From positions 26,867 through 90,866 of the forward strand of contig JAURAI010000007.1 of assembly GCA_030829545.1 (NCBI GenBank): 64,000 nt of DNA, read 5' to 3'. Position numbers and translations under genes: made by a program. Under the pieces are notes generated by a model. That model ran no database searches, was not told the origin of the DNA, and saw only the letters and a list, made by a program, of their open reading frames with translations. Below are positions 51,914 through 62,360 of the stretch, piece by piece; positions within the stretch are counted from its first letter, which is position 1, and every line of letters starts with the position of its first letter. Source of the DNA: Candidatus Poseidonia sp. Lineage in GTDB: Archaea > Thermoplasmatota > Poseidoniia > Poseidoniales > Poseidoniaceae.

Positions 51914-54900
51914 ATGAAAAGCATCACTGGTTGTCTTGGGTTGATACTTATGCGTCTTGCAATGTTCCTTACGCTCCTCTTTGTTCTATCAACGCTCTCG
52001 CCGTTGGCTGCGGGAGCAACCACTGAAACTCAATTCAAAGACGGTTCAACTTCCTACGAGCACACCTTTTCTGGCAGTGGAAACGGGACTGCTGGTATTG
52101 TGTCCATCCCATACGGAGCCGAAGTGACGTCAGCCCAATTCAATATCCGAGGTGATGCGAGTTCGACCAGTTGGACGAATTTCACCACCAATGACCACTA
52201 CGGCGGCGTGGGCGATACCGATTATACCAGCTCCAATGCTGGTTCACCATCGCCCTTTACCACGGCACGACGAGATAACATCGATGTCAGAGGTCAAACC
52301 GCCTATCTCAAAGGCAACCCCACCGAATTTACGCCACGCTTTTCCAGCACGTCTTCTGTGAGCACCCTCGGCAGCGCCCATCTCAACACCACGGGAGAAT
52401 TTGTTGCTTTGGGCGATCAAGGCTACACCAGCCCGACCAAGAAGTACGCTGACCGAACCGTTACGGGTGGTAGTTGGGGATATACCGGGGTGGTCGTTCC
52501 TGCAATGGATGATGAGATTCACGTGATGAGCTACACCAGCAGTTCAGGCTCACTCACACAAGTTCCGACCATCATGCGCTACAACTCGACAACCAATGCA
52601 TACCTTGGCACCGCTTCCTTCGCAACTTCAAGTTGTGGAGGAACTTCTGCGACCTACTACATGTATGATGCAGACGTGTACAACGGTAAGGTCTACACCG
52701 CCCACTGGTCTTACTACGAAGTCAACCGATGGAGTGTTGGTGCAAACGCTGCAGGCAACATTGTATGGACTTGTGAAGCAAGTCATAATTACGGATATCC
52801 CAATTACATTTCGGGAGTTGATTTTGATGACAATACGGGAAGAATGTACATTGGCGTTTACGAGACCAGCACCAATAATCACTATCTCAAGGAAGTCAAT
52901 CCAGCCTCCCCGACGGTCATTAACGGTACGTGGCTGATGACTTCAACATCGTATTACTATGATTACGGAGCAGGTCTTTCAGTCAGTTTGCCAAACGTGA
53001 TGTACAATATTTACTACTACCAATCCACCTACAAGAGCATTCACTACCATTACACCATGACGTCCAACGGTTTGTTGACGTCTCAAGGTGAGCGTACGAT
53101 GCCTGGAGGAGGTCACTACGGTATGACCGATCTTGCCGAAAGTCACGAGGTTTACTTCTCATGCCACTGGGCGAGTACGAGTTATTGTTCACAGGGCCTT
53201 CGTAAGATTCACACCTACGGGGACGGTGCTCATTATGACGTTCGCACTCCATCGGTTACGAGCCAAATGATTGTTGGTCAAACCACCATGACCAGCCGAG
53301 CCATTGATACCGTTTCTCTCAAGGGCGTCTTCGGTTCTCTGCCTTCCGGCACCAGTATTGACGTTGATATCTCGAACGATGGTGGCACAACTTGGCGTTC
53401 CGCCAATGTCGGGCAAAAAGTCACCTTCCCCAGCACTGGCAATTCAATTGTCTGGCGAGCAACGCTCAATGGAACGAGTGCGAAATCACCCGTTCTGGGT
53501 GACGTCGTGCTTTCATACACGACATCTTACCAAACAAGCGGCTATTATTACGCCTACCAATACATCGGTAGCGGTACAAAAACAGTGGTTGCTGCAACGG
53601 TAAATTGGAGCGAAACAGGCCCCTCGTCGACCTCGGTGATCGTCAACGTGGGTTACGGCGCGAGCAGTACTGCATGCGATACTGGGAATTCAGGCGTCGC
53701 TTCGTTTAATTCACCCAACCAAACAAAGCCGATGACGGGAACGAGTTATTACTTCTGTGTACGAATTGCACTTTCTTCAAGTTCCTCTTCAGCCACGCCA
53801 TCGATTTCTGGCTTGACCATCGCACTCCATTCGAATGCACCATCCGAGCCTGGAATTGATATCGCTGGTAAAAATGCGTTCAAGTGGCCAGCTCAAAACG
53901 GAGCCCTCCTCGGCCCGTTGACGGTGACCAGCACACAGACCGGGAATTCTCTTGTTAGCGAACTCAACAACGCGATACCCGATTCAGGCGCAGGTATCAT
54001 GGACATCCAAATTGATCTCACGTCGGCCACATCGGGAATTTTGACAATTCAATCCTTCCAAATCACCTACGTCATGCAGACCGTCAATTTGGATATTGCA
54101 ATACCAGAAGGCGAAGTACTGCACGAGCGAATCACGCCTTACGAAGTGGTCACGCGTCACATTATTGGTGAAGATGCAAACACCATGATGAGTGCAGAAC
54201 TCACCCTCCTCACCAACTCCATGGCCAACAATCCAACTCTTTCTTGGCAATACGGCGATGTCTTCCCTGACCCGAACGACCCCGGGCAATACATCGAAAT
54301 GGACCCTTCTTCCTATTCGGTAGAAAGCAACGGTATCTTGGAGATTCACTGGAAGTTCTTCGTCACCAGTGAATTCCCCGACCAGAACAACGTCCGTTTC
54401 CGTACGGGCTGTCTTGACGATAGTGGATCTGCAGGATACGCCCCCACCCCACTCTTGTCTGACAACGGTCTGAGCGTTAACCGCTCCTTCGGCCTCGGTT
54501 GGCTCAACGTGCGAGATAACGACGGCGAAATCACCCATCAAGACATCCCTGACGGCTCGTGGGTCGCAGCGGGTGAGCAGATCCACTTTGTCGGCGCCAT
54601 GTGGTTCAAGGATACCGAAGATGCGCCCAAGGACAGCGCCTTTGACGTTCGAGTTTCACGCAATGGATACGTCGAAAGCACTGCCCGAGATACGACCAAC
54701 AACAACGGCTCGTTCTTCGTCTCCATTGACCTACCAGCGATTGATGTCGAAGACGGCCTTACCTACGAAGTTCAAACATATAACGAACGAAACCCCGACC
54801 ACGTTCAGCAGCCTAACGCAGAATGGCGACGCACCTTCCTCGTTGATGCAACACATCCTGAACGCAAAGCAGTATCTCCAGTCGATGATGCCTATGAGGC

Positions 54901-57040
54901 TGCTTCAAACGATCAAATGGTTCAAATCCTCATCGATGACAAGGTGGGCCATCCAATGGAATTGGACCTCAAGTATTGGGTTGAGGCCGACCATGACATG
55001 AACCGTAACGGTGAGGCAGACCCTGGGGAATACGTTTCCAAGACGGTCACCAACACCACAGATGCTCGCTCAAAGTGGTTCATTACCACCATCGACACCT
55101 CTCGTAATCCGAACATGGGTCGCGTTTCCTACTTCTGGGACGGTGGAGATCAGGCCGGTAATCCACTGCACTTCACCGCCATCAATGACGATGACGAAGT
55201 ATTGATTTTCGAGTCCTCCGAAGGCTTCCTTTACGATGACGCCACCTTCCGAACCCGAAAGGATTCGTCGGCTGTGTTCACCGGTTTGGAATGGGTCGGT
55301 CACGAGGATAATGAAGCAGTCTTCGCAGGAATGGAACAGAGCATCAATCTCGGTTTCATCGATGCAAACACGGTGATTGACTTCGAATACATCTCGCTGG
55401 TCTTCGACTTTGAAGGGCCCAACCCAATGCGAGACGCACAAGCCATCTCCTATTCTGGATTGAACAACACCTTCTGGTCCGATTCACCCTACATCCATCT
55501 GCTCCCAACAAGCAACATGATGGAAACCACCAATGAATCCGGTTTGCCCTGGATCATGCTTGAATTCAACTTCAAATTCAGTTGGGACTGGCCTGATGAG
55601 GAAATGGGCGACGTTGCTCTCCTGTACAAGGAATTGGGCAACAAAGATCCGTCACGTATCCTTCTTTTGGAACACACCTTCCGAGTTGAAAACGACCTCA
55701 TGCTCTCTCCAACCGATTTCACTGTTGAAGACATCAGTGAACCACGCACAGGCCCTGTTGCAGACGGTAGCCGAGTCCGCAAGGACGACCGTTTGGCATT
55801 TACCGGCCGTGTGGTCTACGAAGGCAGTCAAACCCCAGCTCCTCGCGACGTCGGTATTCTTGTCGAGGTCTTTGACGGTGCAAAATTATGGTCTGACGGT
55901 TCCTTGACCAGCGATGGTGGTTACGCAGTTGAAGTGCCACTTTCCGCCGCATCCTCGCTCCAGTCATCTCCCTCACGAACATGTTTGATTTCCATCACGA
56001 ACATTCCCGGTCGTGGAGAAGACATGACGGGAACATTGGTGTCCACGACCCTGCAAGTTGTCGTCGACGATGCTGCACCTCGTGTGACGCGTCGAATTGC
56101 ACCATTGAATGTCATCGATATCTCCGCAAATAATGACATGAGTCAAATCAGCGTTGAATTCCAAGGCACTGAAGACGCTGACCTAACAGGTTCCAAACAA
56201 ATGGTTCACTGGGTGATGCGAGACGCTACTCGAACCATGACCATTGGAGCAGGTTCAACCCTTCTGGGCATGCAACAAGACGATCAGAACGTGTTGTGGA
56301 CCGGAATTGTTGACATTACAGCGGGCGGAACCATCGTGCCCAAGGCTGGCGATTTCGTAGGATTCTATGTTACGGGTTATGATGCAGCAGGCAACCAATT
56401 CCCCGTTGTGTCAAACTCCGAAGCGAGCCCGATTCCAGAATTGGCCGTTGACGATACGGACTTTGAACGTCAGTGGGTTCGCTTGGGTGCCGTTGGACCT
56501 GAATTGCGCGTCCAAAACATCGCACTCAGCGACGATCACATCGCTCCAGGAGCCAAGGTCGACATCACTGCAGACATCATCAATGCGGGCGGAAATACCT
56601 CGCTTCAATTCAAGGTCTCTTTCTATGCAGGCTCTGCTGAAAAACCATTTGAAACCGTGCGAGTTAACGGCATGGAGGCTGGCGAAATCCTCCCTGTTGA
56701 GGTGCGATGGACATCCACCGAAGTCGATCGTGTCCGTGTTGTGGTCGATTCGGAGAATGAAATACCCGAAGCGAATGATTACGACAATTCCGCTGAGCAC
56801 ACCGTCACCATCGCATACGGTGAATACTTTGGCTGGTTTGATTCAATCCGCGAGCAACCACTCGCTTGGATGTTTATCTTGCTGAGTATTCTTACCCTCG
56901 CAGTCGTCTTTACGGTGGCAACCAAGACATCGATTGATTTCGGCGAAGGTGCCTTTGCAGAAGACGATGAAGATTGGGAAGATGACGACGACGAGGATGA
57001 GGATGGTTACGATGACGACGATCCTGATGACGACGACTGA
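51914..57040 (+). CDS. Giant secreted surface protein with CARDB-like domain and C-terminal membrane anchor
   Basis: 1708 aa from the ATG at 51914; the ATG at 51950 (MRLAMFLTLLFVL) is an alternative with a better signal peptide. The frame extends upstream to 51761, but that overlaps a divergent gene. A signal peptide precedes a Ser/Thr/Tyr/Asn-rich first 700 residues in a propeller-like pattern (repeats of NTTGEFVAL and FTTSY type). Several Ig-like beta domains follow. Near 1560-1660 a CARDB-like domain (ALSDDHIAPGAKVDITADIINAGGN) leads to one membrane helix (MFILLSILTLAVVFTV) and a cytoplasmic tail almost wholly Asp/Glu. Probably a surface-layer or adhesin-like protein; no enzymatic motif seen. 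Confidence 0.75.
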   Translation: MKSITGCLGLILMRLAMFLTLLFVLSTLSPLAAGATTETQFKDGSTSYEHTFSGSGNGTAGIVSIPYGAEVTSAQFNIRGDASSTSWTNFTTNDHYGGVGDTDYTSSNAGSPSPFTTARRDNIDVRGQTAYLKGNPTEFTPRFSSTSSVSTLGSAHLNTTGEFVALGDQGYTSPTKKYADRTVTGGSWGYTGVVVPAMDDEIHVMSYTSSSGSLTQVPTIMRYNSTTNAYLGTASFATSSCGGTSATYYMYDADVYNGKVYTAHWSYYEVNRWSVGANAAGNIVWTCEASHNYGYPNYISGVDFDDNTGRMYIGVYETSTNNHYLKEVNPASPTVINGTWLMTSTSYYYDYGAGLSVSLPNVMYNIYYYQSTYKSIHYHYTMTSNGLLTSQGERTMPGGGHYGMTDLAESHEVYFSCHWASTSYCSQGLRKIHTYGDGAHYDVRTPSVTSQMIVGQTTMTSRAIDTVSLKGVFGSLPSGTSIDVDISNDGGTTWRSANVGQKVTFPSTGNSIVWRATLNGTSAKSPVLGDVVLSYTTSYQTSGYYYAYQYIGSGTKTVVAATVNWSETGPSSTSVIVNVGYGASSTACDTGNSGVASFNSPNQTKPMTGTSYYFCVRIALSSSSSSATPSISGLTIALHSNAPSEPGIDIAGKNAFKWPAQNGALLGPLTVTSTQTGNSLVSELNNAIPDSGAGIMDIQIDLTSATSGILTIQSFQITYVMQTVNLDIAIPEGEVLHERITPYEVVTRHIIGEDANTMMSAELTLLTNSMANNPTLSWQYGDVFPDPNDPGQYIEMDPSSYSVESNGILEIHWKFFVTSEFPDQNNVRFRTGCLDDSGSAGYAPTPLLSDNGLSVNRSFGLGWLNVRDNDGEITHQDIPDGSWVAAGEQIHFVGAMWFKDTEDAPKDSAFDVRVSRNGYVESTARDTTNNNGSFFVSIDLPAIDVEDGLTYEVQTYNERNPDHVQQPNAEWRRTFLVDATHPERKAVSPVDDAYEAASNDQMVQILIDDKVGHPMELDLKYWVEADHDMNRNGEADPGEYVSKTVTNTTDARSKWFITTIDTSRNPNMGRVSYFWDGGDQAGNPLHFTAINDDDEVLIFESSEGFLYDDATFRTRKDSSAVFTGLEWVGHEDNEAVFAGMEQSINLGFIDANTVIDFEYISLVFDFEGPNPMRDAQAISYSGLNNTFWSDSPYIHLLPTSNMMETTNESGLPWIMLEFNFKFSWDWPDEEMGDVALLYKELGNKDPSRILLLEHTFRVENDLMLSPTDFTVEDISEPRTGPVADGSRVRKDDRLAFTGRVVYEGSQTPAPRDVGILVEVFDGAKLWSDGSLTSDGGYAVEVPLSAASSLQSSPSRTCLISITNIPGRGEDMTGTLVSTTLQVVVDDAAPRVTRRIAPLNVIDISANNDMSQISVEFQGTEDADLTGSKQMVHWVMRDATRTMTIGAGSTLLGMQQDDQNVLWTGIVDITAGGTIVPKAGDFVGFYVTGYDAAGNQFPVVSNSEASPIPELAVDDTDFERQWVRLGAVGPELRVQNIALSDDHIAPGAKVDITADIINAGGNTSLQFKVSFYAGSAEKPFETVRVNGMEAGEILPVEVRWTSTEVDRVRVVVDSENEIPEANDYDNSAEHTVTIAYGEYFGWFDSIREQPLAWMFILLSILTLAVVFTVATKTSIDFGEGAFAEDDEDWEDDDDEDEDGYDDDDPDDDD

Positions 57041-57119
57041 GTTCCAACATCAGTCCACGCCCTAAGCCAAATGCTCAAGAAGAGAAGGGTGTGCCTTCTT
57101 CATAGAGGGTGGGGAGAGT

Positions 57120-60100
57120 ATGTCGCACGTGTTTTCGACCCTCCATCCCTCACTCACCGAGGCCCTTGACGAAAAGGGATGGGAGCCGACACCAATTCAG
57201 GAACTCGTTCTTCCCGACATCATAGCCGGTCACGACCGAGTCATCATCGCTCCAACGGGTTCAGGAAAGACCATGGCTGGCATTTTGCCGCTCTTCCACC
57301 GATGCTTGGTTGAAGGCTGGCCTTCACTTTCCATTCTCTACATAACTCCGCTTCGTGCCTTGAATCGTGACGTTGACCGACGTCTGCGAGAGTTGGCCGA
57401 AGCGGTAGGATTGACCGTTGATGTCCGTCACGGAGACACAACTCAAGCTCAGCGTGCCAAGCAAACGCGACGACCCCCGAATCTCTTGGTCACCACTCCA
57501 GAAACGTTTCAGCTTATGTTCAGCGGAAAGAATCTGCGAGCCATGCTCAGCAGCGTTCACGCAGTGATTATTGACGAAGTTCACGACCTTGCAGCATCAG
57601 AGCGAGGATGGCAGTTGAGTCTTGGTTTGGAGCGTCTTGAAGCGCTTTCTGGACGCCGACTTCAACGCCTGGGTCTTTCTGCGACGGTCGGAAATCCACA
57701 ACAGGTCGCTTCCTGGCTCTCTCCAGGAAAAGGGCAGCCACTGATTGCAAGCGGGCAGCGAGACACCTTGTTGACAGTTGAATCGCCAACACCGCTCCCA
57801 GAAGACGAAATTGGGGGTGTTGAGTTGGCTCTCAGCCCTCGTCAGCATGCCACTTATCGCCATCTTTGTGATATTTTACGAACCGAAGCACCGTGCTTGA
57901 TTTTCGTGAACAGTCGCAGCGATGCTGAAACCCTTTCATCGCGATTGCAAACGATGGCACCGGATTTGAACATCGGTGTGCATCACGGTTCATTGGCTGC
58001 TGAAACAAGGCAGGAAATGGAAGATAAATTACGTGCTGGCGAACTGGAGGGTCTGGTATGCACTTCCAGCCTTGAATTGGGTATTGACGTCGGCAGTATT
58101 CGGCGAATTATTCAGGTACACTCTCCAAAATCTGTTGACCGCATGCTTCAGCGCGTAGGCCGTGCTGATCACCGATTGGGAGGCCTTGGAAGGGGACACA
58201 TCCTTTCATGGGACAGTGACCACTTGACGGAGGCAGCAGTGATTGCACAACGTTCCATGGCGGGAGCGATTGAACCTGTTGAATGGCGTCCTCGGCCCGG
58301 CAGCATCGCAGCCAATCAACTCGTGTTAATGGCGCACTGTTTCAAGGCAGTGAGCATTGATGAAGCCACAGAAATTATTGGGAAAGCCCCCCAATTTGAA
58401 GGTTGGAACCGAACGGATACCGAAGCCCTTCTCTTGGTACTAGCAGAACGTTGGATTGTCCGCTTTACACCCACACCCAGCGAATTGCCTTGGTACCGTT
58501 GGCCAAAGGCAGTGTATGCGGTGGCGCGAGACGAAGCACAAAGCCGCGGTGAAGAACTTCCAGAGGAATTACCGCTCTATTCAGTGCCCGATGAAAGCAT
58601 TCCCAGAGCATATACGGAGCGAACGGTTGATGTCCCCAAACGGTTCGCAAAAGGCTGGTTTTCATCCGCAGGACGGACACGAGAATGGGTTTCCCACCAT
58701 CTCTCCATGATTCCTGACAAGCGAACCTACCGTGTACGAGACGCAGTCACACGCAGAAGTCTTGGGAACGTCGACGAGGCCTTTGTCCTGAGCCTCAACG
58801 ATGCTGGCGAAGATGACGATGGTACGCCTCGTCGTTTCGTCATTGCCGGCCGAACCTGGTTGATTGTTGATGCAGACCCGGAACAATCTGAATTGTTGGT
58901 AACACCGGTCAACGACCATGGAAAAGCCCCTCAATGGCTTGGTGAATTGCCACCAGTGCCCGAATCGGTTGCGAGAGATGTTGGTTACCTTCGCCACCTG
59001 GTGGCTGCTGATCTCGGTTTGCTTCCCGATCCCGAAGCACCTGATCTTGATCCCCTCGGGCTTGTTCCACAACGAAGGGCTCAACTCGTTGACTACCCGC
59101 TTGATGACCAAGCAAAAAGCATGATCGCAGAGGTAATCACCGCTCACGTTGAAGCGACAGGTCATCTGCCTACGGACCGTGTCTTAACGGTCGAAGAACG
59201 CGATGACGCCATCGTCGTCAATTCCTGCCAGGGCTCAAAAATTAACGAAGCCCTTGGGAATTTTCTGCTCGCAATGGCCTCAACGAAATCGGGTAGTTGG
59301 GGAAGGCTGATCGTCGAACCGACCCGTATTGCTCTTCAGGTTTCGGATGTCCGTCCGGAAAACATCGTGACATGGTTGCTTGAAACACCTCCCGATGCCA
59401 TTGAGCATCTGCTCAGTATTACTGTGCCGAATTCACGGCAAGTACGTTGGCGTTTTGCTCAAGTCGCCAAGGTGTTCGGGGTACTCCGGCATGGAGTTGA
59501 CCCTCGCCGAATTAACCTTCAAGCATTGTTGCGTAAATATCGAGGGACCGTGGTCATGGAGGAAGTGCTTTCCAAACTCTTCCACGAGCGCATGGACGTA
59601 CGAGGAGCATCAGATGTGTTGAGTGGTTTGCAATCAGGCGTCCTCAAGATTCACGTCACAGCACGCGGTCCTATCGGCTTGTCAAATCGAACTCAGGACG
59701 ACATGTTATTGCCAAATTGGGACAATGCAGCACTTCGAGAGCGACTCAAGTTGCGATTAACCAACGAGCGGGCAGTGTTGTGCTGCCTGCGATGCCAGGC
59801 GATTCGTCGTTTCCGAATCGCTCGTTTCCACGCCATGGAAAAGCCAGGAACTTGCTTGAAGTGTGGTGGAAATCGATTGGCCGGTGCACGAGAAGGTCTG
59901 CTGGAGATGCTTGAAAAATGGGTAAAATCAGAGGATAAAAAGGACCAGGCCAGGATGTCGAAGAACGCTGATATCATCGCCAATCGTGGAATTGAAGCGA
60001 TCATGTGCCTCATGGGAAGGGGCATTGGTGAGGCAACGGCCAATCGCTTGCTGGCCAAGGCCTCACCGGGTGACGAGGACGGTTTGCTTCAAGCAATACA

Positions 60101-60149
60101 TCACGCTGAGGTAGAATATGCTCGAACGCGTCGGTTTTGGAGCTCATGA
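57120..60149 (+). CDS. Lhr-like superfamily 2 DNA helicase
   Basis: 1009 aa. Walker A APTGSGKT at 44-51, DEVH box at 152-155, LSATVGN, and the later VGRADHRLGGLGRG and VNSRSDAETL motifs give a full helicase core. The C-terminal half is the Lhr-type winged-helix and beta-barrel region (GSWGRLIVEPTRIALQVSDVRPENIV). A possible zinc site follows: C889 and C892 with C912 and C915. Lhr helicases act in DNA repair. A GGGGAG ribosome-binding site precedes the ATG by four bases. Confidence 0.85.
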   Translation: MSHVFSTLHPSLTEALDEKGWEPTPIQELVLPDIIAGHDRVIIAPTGSGKTMAGILPLFHRCLVEGWPSLSILYITPLRALNRDVDRRLRELAEAVGLTVDVRHGDTTQAQRAKQTRRPPNLLVTTPETFQLMFSGKNLRAMLSSVHAVIIDEVHDLAASERGWQLSLGLERLEALSGRRLQRLGLSATVGNPQQVASWLSPGKGQPLIASGQRDTLLTVESPTPLPEDEIGGVELALSPRQHATYRHLCDILRTEAPCLIFVNSRSDAETLSSRLQTMAPDLNIGVHHGSLAAETRQEMEDKLRAGELEGLVCTSSLELGIDVGSIRRIIQVHSPKSVDRMLQRVGRADHRLGGLGRGHILSWDSDHLTEAAVIAQRSMAGAIEPVEWRPRPGSIAANQLVLMAHCFKAVSIDEATEIIGKAPQFEGWNRTDTEALLLVLAERWIVRFTPTPSELPWYRWPKAVYAVARDEAQSRGEELPEELPLYSVPDESIPRAYTERTVDVPKRFAKGWFSSAGRTREWVSHHLSMIPDKRTYRVRDAVTRRSLGNVDEAFVLSLNDAGEDDDGTPRRFVIAGRTWLIVDADPEQSELLVTPVNDHGKAPQWLGELPPVPESVARDVGYLRHLVAADLGLLPDPEAPDLDPLGLVPQRRAQLVDYPLDDQAKSMIAEVITAHVEATGHLPTDRVLTVEERDDAIVVNSCQGSKINEALGNFLLAMASTKSGSWGRLIVEPTRIALQVSDVRPENIVTWLLETPPDAIEHLLSITVPNSRQVRWRFAQVAKVFGVLRHGVDPRRINLQALLRKYRGTVVMEEVLSKLFHERMDVRGASDVLSGLQSGVLKIHVTARGPIGLSNRTQDDMLLPNWDNAALRERLKLRLTNERAVLCCLRCQAIRRFRIARFHAMEKPGTCLKCGGNRLAGAREGLLEMLEKWVKSEDKKDQARMSKNADIIANRGIEAIMCLMGRGIGEATANRLLAKASPGDEDGLLQAIHHAEVEYARTRRFWSS

Positions 60150-60250
60150 ATACATCATTCCGAAGCATCCATCACACCCGAAAGGCTTCATCGGAAAGAG
60201 AACGGCCTACGGGAAATTGGAAAAACAAATTTGACAATCCATAAAAGTCA

Positions 60251-60260
60251 TAAATAAATT
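60251..60260 (+). promoter_or_regulatory. TATA-like element for the ELWxxDGT lipoprotein gene
   Basis: TAAATAAATT lies 16-25 bases before the ATG at 60276, consistent with a leaderless transcript. The 126-bp gap after lhr holds no other feature. Confidence 0.45.
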
Positions 60261-60275
60261 TCACAACACTCAATC

Positions 60276-62249
60276 ATGACAAACAGTGCCTCACGTATGG
60301 CCCTCATGCTTGCCATTGTCCTTTTCATGGTGCCCCTTTCGGGCTGTGTTAGCGACGGTGTTGACGGAATGAATGGTGAGGCCGGTTCGGAAGGTCCTCA
60401 GGGTCCTTCTGGAGCCGACGGTGAGGACGGTTTGCCTGGCGTGAACTGAACCAATGGAACCAATGGAACCAACGGAACCAATGGAACCAACGGAACCAAT
60501 GGCACCCCGGGTCCAGAAGGTTTCACGACCCTCATCATCGCTTTTGAGGAGTCAGCGGGCATGAATTGCGAAGTCGGGGGGACAGGCCTTCACATCGGAG
60601 TTGACGACAACGCTGATGGATACCTGACCGTTGAGGAATTCGACCAGACAAGATATGTGTGTCACGGCCAGGTCGGCGCCAATGGAACCACCACGACCTC
60701 CATGCTGAGCGCCGTTGAGAAACTAAGCAAATCATCGGGATGTCCAGCAGGCGGCCGTGTGATGCTGTATGGATTGGACAACGGCGATAACGGCGGAATA
60801 CCTGCCAATGGTCTCCTTGAAGCGGGTGAAATTGACGACCAGACTACCTACTGCAGTACACAACGAATAGGCCTCGTTGACGATGTAGTTCCCGGCGAAA
60901 ATGGTTCTTTTCCGCGCTCCTACCAAGGAATGAAATTAATTGTCGGAGATACCATGTTTTACAGTGCCAATGACGGCATTCATGGTTTCGAACTCTGGGC
61001 TTATGGCTTGACGACTGACAAAGCATGGATGGTCTCAGACATCCGAAGCGGAGAAAACGGGAGTTTTCCGGGTTACTGGCTAGGTATTGTTCATGAAGAA
61101 ATCATCTATTTCGACGCTTGGACAGACACTCACGGCAGAGAATTGTGGGCTCACAACACGGTCACTGGATCAACGTGGATCGTTGCCAACCTCCAACTTG
61201 ACAACCCATTCCCATCGGGAAGTAATCCCGGAGATGACATTGAAATCATGTACGGTGACTTTCTCTATTTCTCTGCTTTTACCCATCAATATGCAACCGA
61301 ACTTTGGGCTTACGATACAGTATCTCACATGACTTGGCTTGTGAAAGACATCCACATGGGAAGTTCCTCCAACCCTGGATGGTTCATGCACTTCATCTAC
61401 GAAGATGTTCTTTACTTCACCGCACGTGATTTGGGCAACGTGCATCAGCTTTGGGCTCACAACCAGTCGAACGGAACGACATGGAAAATCGCAACCTCCG
61501 GAGTGGAACTGGATGGAGTACAAACCAACCCGGGCCAATACATGCACCACCTCGTAGGGGATACGCTCTACTTCGATGCGAACATTGCAGACATCGGTCG
61601 AGAATTGATAGCATACAATTTCCAAAACAAAACGGCTTGGCTCGTTCTTGACCTTGCGCCTGGTTTTGATTCAAGTGACCCGGGCATGCACATGTCGTAC
61701 GTGATGGGGGATCAGTTGATTTTCGATACTGCTGGTGGTAATGCATGGGTGCATGATACCTCAAACGGGTCAACATGGGTGATTGCAGGCTTCACAGGAG
61801 GAAGTCTCGGCGAAAATTTCACAGAAGTTGCGATTGGTGACACCTTCTTTTTCCAAGCGAACGAGGGAAGCAGTGATTCGGAACTTTGGGCCTACAATAC
61901 AGCCAATGGGACGGTATGGATGGTCGCTGACCTCGAAAACGGATATGGCGGCAGTAGCCTTGGAACGAACATGGTCGTTGTGATAAACGATATCCTCTAC
62001 TTTGACGCAACCACACATGATTCCGGACGAGAGTTGTGGGCTCACGACCCCTATGACGGGTCAACGTGGCTTGTTGTCGACATATCAAAGGGGAATGCAT
62101 CGCACACGGGTCCTGATTTGGACAGCAACCCGGGAAGCCAATTCTGGTTGGTTCACGGCGGGAAATTATTCTTCAATGCTCATGATGAACTCCACGGTTC
62201 AGAACTTTGGAACATGTGGTTTGAACACACCGTTTCCTACGAGGCATGA
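60276..62249 (+). pseudogene. Lipoprotein with ELWxxDGT-type repeats, interrupted by an in-frame TGA
   Basis: 658 codons in a single frame. The N-terminus has a lipobox LSGC at about residue 25. A collagen-like GPQGPSGADGEDG and an NGT repeat follow. Codon 58 (60447-60449) is TGA where the repeat predicts GGA, then the frame continues without error to 62249. The remaining 600 codons hold about eight units of the ELWAHD or ELWAYD type, as in secreted ELWxxDGT-repeat proteins. Translation could restart at the ATG at 60561, but the product would lack the signal. A single G-to-T change would explain the break. It may be a true nonsense mutation, a strain variant or an assembly error. Confidence 0.75.
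60450..60503 (+). repeat. 9-bp coding repeat (Thr-Asn-Gly units)
   Basis: Six tandem copies of ACCAAYGGA (the last ends in GGC) encode Thr-Asn-Gly. They lie directly after the in-frame TGA, whose position would be another GGA. Such short repeats are prone to errors in sequence assembly. Confidence 0.85.
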
Positions 62250-62302
62250 ATCTGTTGCTTACAGCCGATTTCGGTTTGACTCCTTCCCCATCCAAGTAAA
62301 CC

Positions 62303-62327
62303 AATATAACCCCTATCTCAAAGGGTT
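62303..62327 (+). promoter_or_regulatory. TATA-like element followed by an inverted repeat, possible operator
   Basis: AATATAAC at 62303-62310 is overlapped by AACCC-ctatctcaaa-GGGTT (62308-62312 with 62323-62327). Initiation would be near 62330. A repeat inside the core promoter of a ribbon-helix-helix gene suggests self-regulation, which is inference. Confidence 0.35.
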
Positions 62328-62360
62328 ATGTTTATTGGGGGGTGCTTTGTGGCGTACCCC

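Noticed and set aside
60447..60449. TGA read as selenocysteine in the lipoprotein gene
   Set aside because: The position lies in a Thr-Asn-Gly repeat where GGA is expected and no redox context exists; a nonsense change is simpler.
60450..60503. Short tandem repeats as a CRISPR array
   Set aside because: The units are 9 bp, contiguous, without spacers, and encode a Thr-Asn-Gly repeat in frame.
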